Shown: positions 60,656 through 64,000 of the stretch, in pieces
How the letters are laid out: the number at the start of each line of letters is the position of its first letter
How positions within the stretch are numbered: the stretch's first letter is position 1
DNA from: Hesseltinella vesiculosa
Taxonomy: Eukaryota; Mucoromycota; Mucoromycetes; Mucorales; Cunninghamellaceae
Direction: 5' to 3'
DNA: 64,000 nt
Assembly (NCBI GenBank): GCA_002104935.1
Contig: MCGT01000001.1
Span: 806,001-870,000, forward strand
Notes under the pieces: generated by a model
What the model was told of the DNA's origin: nothing
Seen by the model: only the letters and a program-made list of their open reading frames with translations
Databases searched by the model: none
Translations under genes and position numbers: made by a program

Positions 60656-61470
60656 AAAAAATAAGAATAAAAATGGACCCCATTTTTGGCCATCATCGCT
60701 GACATTCCTGCACATGCGGTATTTGCACTTGACATGATTTGTTCTTGTGTTGAGCTTGTCGTTCATCTTGAACGGCATTTTGGGGGCTCCAATTTTACTC
60801 AAGACAAATGCCATGCGTTAATGGCAACCATTGTCAGGTCTCATTTACCTCTGCGCATAATATGAGGAAAATCGACGGAGGTCGGATTTTTTGAAAACAG
60901 ACCTCTCGCCCAATTTCCGATCCTTTCGCTTACATGCGCGCCAGTAAATCATCAAAACCAGATATCCACCAACCCACTCCCAATTTTTCATAAACTTGGT
61001 TAGAGTGAGAGAAAATTAAAGGTTAGAATCGCAATCTGTGACACACTATCGCAAAGCTTGAGCCAAGAAATCTCCACATACTGCAAAAACAAAACTTTTT
61101 TTTTTGAGATGGAAAATCAGAAATTTTATTTGGCAATGACGTAGCAGAGAAAGAGGCCAAAGCAAAGAGGTAGCAATGGACTTACTGACGGTGGCAAATA
61201 CGTTGGTGATGGTGAAGGGGATTTCGTCAAAGATATGGCGCCAGTGGGCTGACCAGATGGCGACGGGACCGAGCTGAAATCGAGGGAGGACGAAAGAGAC
61301 GAGGTGCCCGGACGTAGCGATAGCCAAGACCAGAAGGTGACGAGTGAAAAAAAAACAAAAAAAGTCGGCAGAATTTTACCCTGGGTTCGCCAGTGACCAG
61401 ATCTTGACAATATCTTCAAGTCTTGCCTTTGTTGCCTCGGGAAACAAATTCTGTGTGATCCTTTTGCTGA
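60656..61470. other. Spacer 3' of lipase copy 2
   Basis: About 0.8 kb with no confident gene. The minus-strand frame at 61126-61419 is Ser/Pro-rich and intron-like in places. Confidence 0.35.
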
Positions 61471-62170
61471 TCAAAATATGCGCCTGGAGAGCATCGCACG
61501 TGTCGAGGCTGATGTGATGTGAAGATCGGCATGTGTTCGACCGTGCTTCAAGAGGAGAATGGACGACAGAGTGAGAATGTACTGCACATTTTCCTCCAAC
61601 GTCAAATGCACTTTCTGATCGACGCGTCTCTTGACTGCGAGTTGAGATTGGCGAGTTAGAGATTGGCGGAATTTGGCTGATAAATCGCCGTCCATAAACA
61701 GCATGCGATCGCTGTCATCAGTTGGCTACGTGCTTCTGGCGGCCACTGAGGCATCGGATAAAGAGTATCTTGTCTGGTTGGTAGAGAGCCTTGAGGAATC
61801 TGTCGCGCCACCGCTGCTGGTTCAACTGGTTCAACTCGGAAGGCATCCGATGGCAGTGAATCGACGATGAACGTGCAAGAAAGCTTGTGCTATTGCTTCT
61901 TCGAAGATTTCTTGCATCCAGGGCAACCAATTCCAGACCCGCAACGTGCAATAATTGTATCATCTATGAAGTAGTTGGCAAGGCAACATTTGCCAAAAAG
62001 AAAAAAAAAAAAAAAAGACCAAAAAAAGCTTTGTTAGCACCATATTGTAGAGAATTAGACCGAAACTCACTGATTCTGACACTCGAAACATGGTTCTCAT
62101 GAGTGTGTGCATTGCGTTTCCCTTTCGCTGAGAAGGATTTCTCACAATGGCGACATGCAACCGCCATGTT
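61471..62170 (-). CDS. Putative zinc-finger protein, exon structure unresolved
   Basis: From 62170 on the minus strand, MAVACRHCEKSFSAKGKRNA, then HTHENH, shows a C-x2-C-x-n-H-x3-H pattern of a C2H2-like finger, ending at a GTGAGT donor (~62069). After a T-rich intron and a CATAG acceptor near 61964, frames with ARCGSGIGCPGC and, further on, RRVDQKVHLTLEENVQYILT and LSSILLLKHGRTHADLH follow in different phases, so the downstream exons are uncertain or frame-broken. Possible DNA-binding protein; no further assignment. Confidence 0.35.
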
Positions 62171-62895
62171 GACCGCGATAAAAACAAAACGGAAGAGATG
62201 GACAGAAGATAAAATGCGCAACAACAAAAAACCAAACAAACAAACGGATGTCCATCGATTGGCTGGAATGCTTGTGCGGCTTGGGGATACCACTGGGATT
62301 GTATTGGGATTTCAGGCACTGTTGGTATTCTATTGGAATTCTGTCGTATCAGACCAAACCGACCCTAATAAAATAGTCATTATCGAATGAAAGCATACGC
62401 GGCAAATGACGATGGATCGCAACAAAAAAAATGAGTCTTCGAAAAGATCAGCCATTTTCATGGAGCACCGCGCCGTTCTGAACGCTTGGCCAAATGATTG
62501 GTCTAAATGAACAATGGTGCCTGAATGGTCCGTGCGGGACATGTGTTCAGTCTAAACATCTTCACATCAATCTATATCTGTATCTTGACACCTTAGCTTT
62601 GGTTATTTCATTACGATGAAATTCCTCATGAAGAAAATTGGTGTCGTGATCCTGACTGCTAAGCGTAATAATGGCACCTTTATTCATGATAAAAATAATA
62701 ATGAGTATTTGAGACAAAGTGAAAGATATTTAACAAGCAATCTACCGAATCCATTCAGTGCTTAACCTTGAAATTAAAAAGGGAGCAGTAGAAAATCGTG
62801 AAGCAGTAGAAAAAACATAAAAAAAAAGAGATATTATTGGGATGGCTTTTCATTGAGCAGCTTTTTTTGTTCGTTTGTTCCTTTTGTTTACAACA

Positions 62896-63196
62896 ATGTC
62901 GGTTGTGTGCAATCGTTGCCACAATAAATTTAAAACAATGAGGACCAGAGAAAGTTGATCTGCTGCAGCATGAATTTAGGAGAGAGTGTACTTTTTCGCG
63001 TCGAAAGAAACAGTTGGCAGCCAAATCCAGAAAGGGCCTCTCTTCTCCATTTCAAAAGCAGAAAAAGCATTTTATTGGGCGATTTCAAGCCCTGTGTAAT
63101 GTTCATATCCGTGAATTTTTTGAACCTCCTCGTTCATGTCCAAAATTTAGCCTTTCTTTCTTTCATCGCACTTTTTTTTATCTGTTCCATAGGTAA
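62896..63196 (+). pseudogene. Degenerate zinc-finger-like fragment
   Basis: MSVVCNRCHNKFKTMRTRE begins like the divergent minus-strand finger at 62.17 kb (M-x-V-x-C-x2-C-x3-F). It runs into a TGA; the continuation KVDLLQHEFRRECTFSRRKK is open one frame away. It is best read as a frame-broken copy or a mis-assembled exon. No function assigned. Confidence 0.3.
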
Positions 63197-63381
63197 ACGT
63201 GGCATGTCCTATGTAAGAGAATATAATGGACGAATATGTGGAGCCAACAATTGCATTGTCGCAGGCGAGAGTAACCTATTATATCACAGGTGTCACAGCT
63301 GTCGCAGTCATTATCGAACGCTCTCAAAATGGTGGCTCATCGTCACACTCACACATTACCATCCCTCTTTTGTGAATTCCA

Positions 63382-64000
63382 ATGTCGACTTCAAACAATG
63401 AACGTCCCCCTATCTTGACTGCTCCATGGGAAATCATGTTCAAAGTCACCGAATACATTGGCCGCGATGACCTCTTGACTTTGCGTCTTGTCTGCAAGCA
63501 CTGGGACGCCATGGTGTGCTCAGCTGTCTTCAAAACGCTGTCGCTTACACCTTATTATGGATACAATGTGACGCCATGGCCATCGCTAATTGAATGTCTT
63601 GAAAACCCTCTGGATCCTTCACGGTCGATTGGCGCCTATGTACAGCATATCCATATTCAGACCAACTGCGTGACCACCGACGAACTTTTTCAGTTGGCTC
63701 AAAAATGCTTGCATGCTAAGACCCTGGAGATCCCCTTTCGAACGCTACGACAACTGAACAAATGGTTTCTTAACAGCGCTGAAACCACCAAGAGCAAAGC
63801 GAACGATGACCTTCCCGCCGCCCCTGAACTGCTGCAGCTGTTCGATCGCCTCTTTCTCGAAACGTCGCTGACCACGCTCTCCTTGCCCAACATGCTAAAT
63901 GGTACCATTTTTAAAACCGGTCTCTTGCATCATTTAGCTGGACTGCAACGCCTTGATCTTGGCCAAAACACTCACCCTCCCCACCTCAAAACTGCCTTTG
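63382..64000 (+). CDS. F-box protein with leucine-rich repeats, copy 2 (C-terminus cut by window edge)
   Basis: Starts MSTSNNERPPILTAPWEIMF; its F-box (KVTEYIGRDDLLTLRLVCKH, WDAMVCSAVF) aligns directly with copy 1 at 55.9 kb. The following text keeps the same landmarks: DPSRSIGAYVQHIHIQTNCV, DLPAAPELLQLFDRLFLETS and LTTLSLPNMLNG. The frame is open to the window end, 206 codons visible. Probably a substrate adaptor of an SCF ubiquitin ligase. A short acidic/lysine-rich piece present in copy 1 (KKKMKRKHR) is replaced by TTKSKAN. Confidence 0.85.
   Translation, partial: MSTSNNERPPILTAPWEIMFKVTEYIGRDDLLTLRLVCKHWDAMVCSAVFKTLSLTPYYGYNVTPWPSLIECLENPLDPSRSIGAYVQHIHIQTNCVTTDELFQLAQKCLHAKTLEIPFRTLRQLNKWFLNSAETTKSKANDDLPAAPELLQLFDRLFLETSLTTLSLPNMLNGTIFKTGLLHHLAGLQRLDLGQNTHPPHLKTAF

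Overview
The window is nuclear DNA from a fungus, most likely a Mucoromycota (Mucorales-type) genome. The evidence is short GT-AG introns with pure T tracts before the acceptor, Rhizopus/Rhizomucor-type class 3 lipases, a Fanzor gene, and compact gene spacing interrupted by transposon debris. I cannot fix the genus. No rRNA, tRNA or CRISPR array was recognised.

Layout. 1-6.1 kb (-): most of a neurofibromin/IRA-type RasGAP, running off the left edge. 7.5-10.8 kb (-): a multi-exon Fanzor (eukaryotic TnpB-like RuvC nuclease) with a frame break exactly at the first catalytic motif. 12.4-14.9 kb (+): an M13 (neprilysin-type) metallopeptidase. 15-17.7 kb: repeat-rich spacer with an inverted pair of a dispersed repeat. 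17.8-27.1 kb: two zinc alcohol dehydrogenase paralogues in opposite orientation, enclosing an OSH3-like oxysterol-binding protein gene, repeat debris, and a short gene that looks like only the N-terminus of COG7. 28.5-32.1 kb: an ~0.8 kb direct duplication flanking accessory genes.

32.2-47.2 kb is a dense housekeeping block: a membrane/coiled-coil protein, HMG-CoA reductase, phospholipase D (PX-PH-HKD), a divergently transcribed Ca2+/calmodulin-dependent kinase, dolichyldiphosphatase and ACH1. Several act in lipid, isoprenoid and dolichol metabolism: ACH1 in acetyl-CoA balance, HMG1 in mevalonate, CAX4 in dolichol recycling, OSH3 in sterol/PI4P handling, PLD in phosphatidic acid. This looks like a chance neighbourhood of conserved genes rather than a regulated cluster.

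47.3-53.7 kb is accessory: a copy of the dispersed repeat, a small spliced gene with a resolvase-like Y-A-R-K-S motif, a DIRS-type tyrosine recombinase fragment, and a broken LINE endonuclease. 53.8-64 kb (+) holds a duplicated lipase + F-box/LRR pair (lipase, F-box, lipase, F-box); the last gene runs off the right edge.

The most unusual content is the Fanzor locus with its apparent repeat-mediated loss of the RuvC-I motif, probable GC-AG introns, a repeat family whose copies share a conserved reading frame, and the resolvase-like mucoralean gene.
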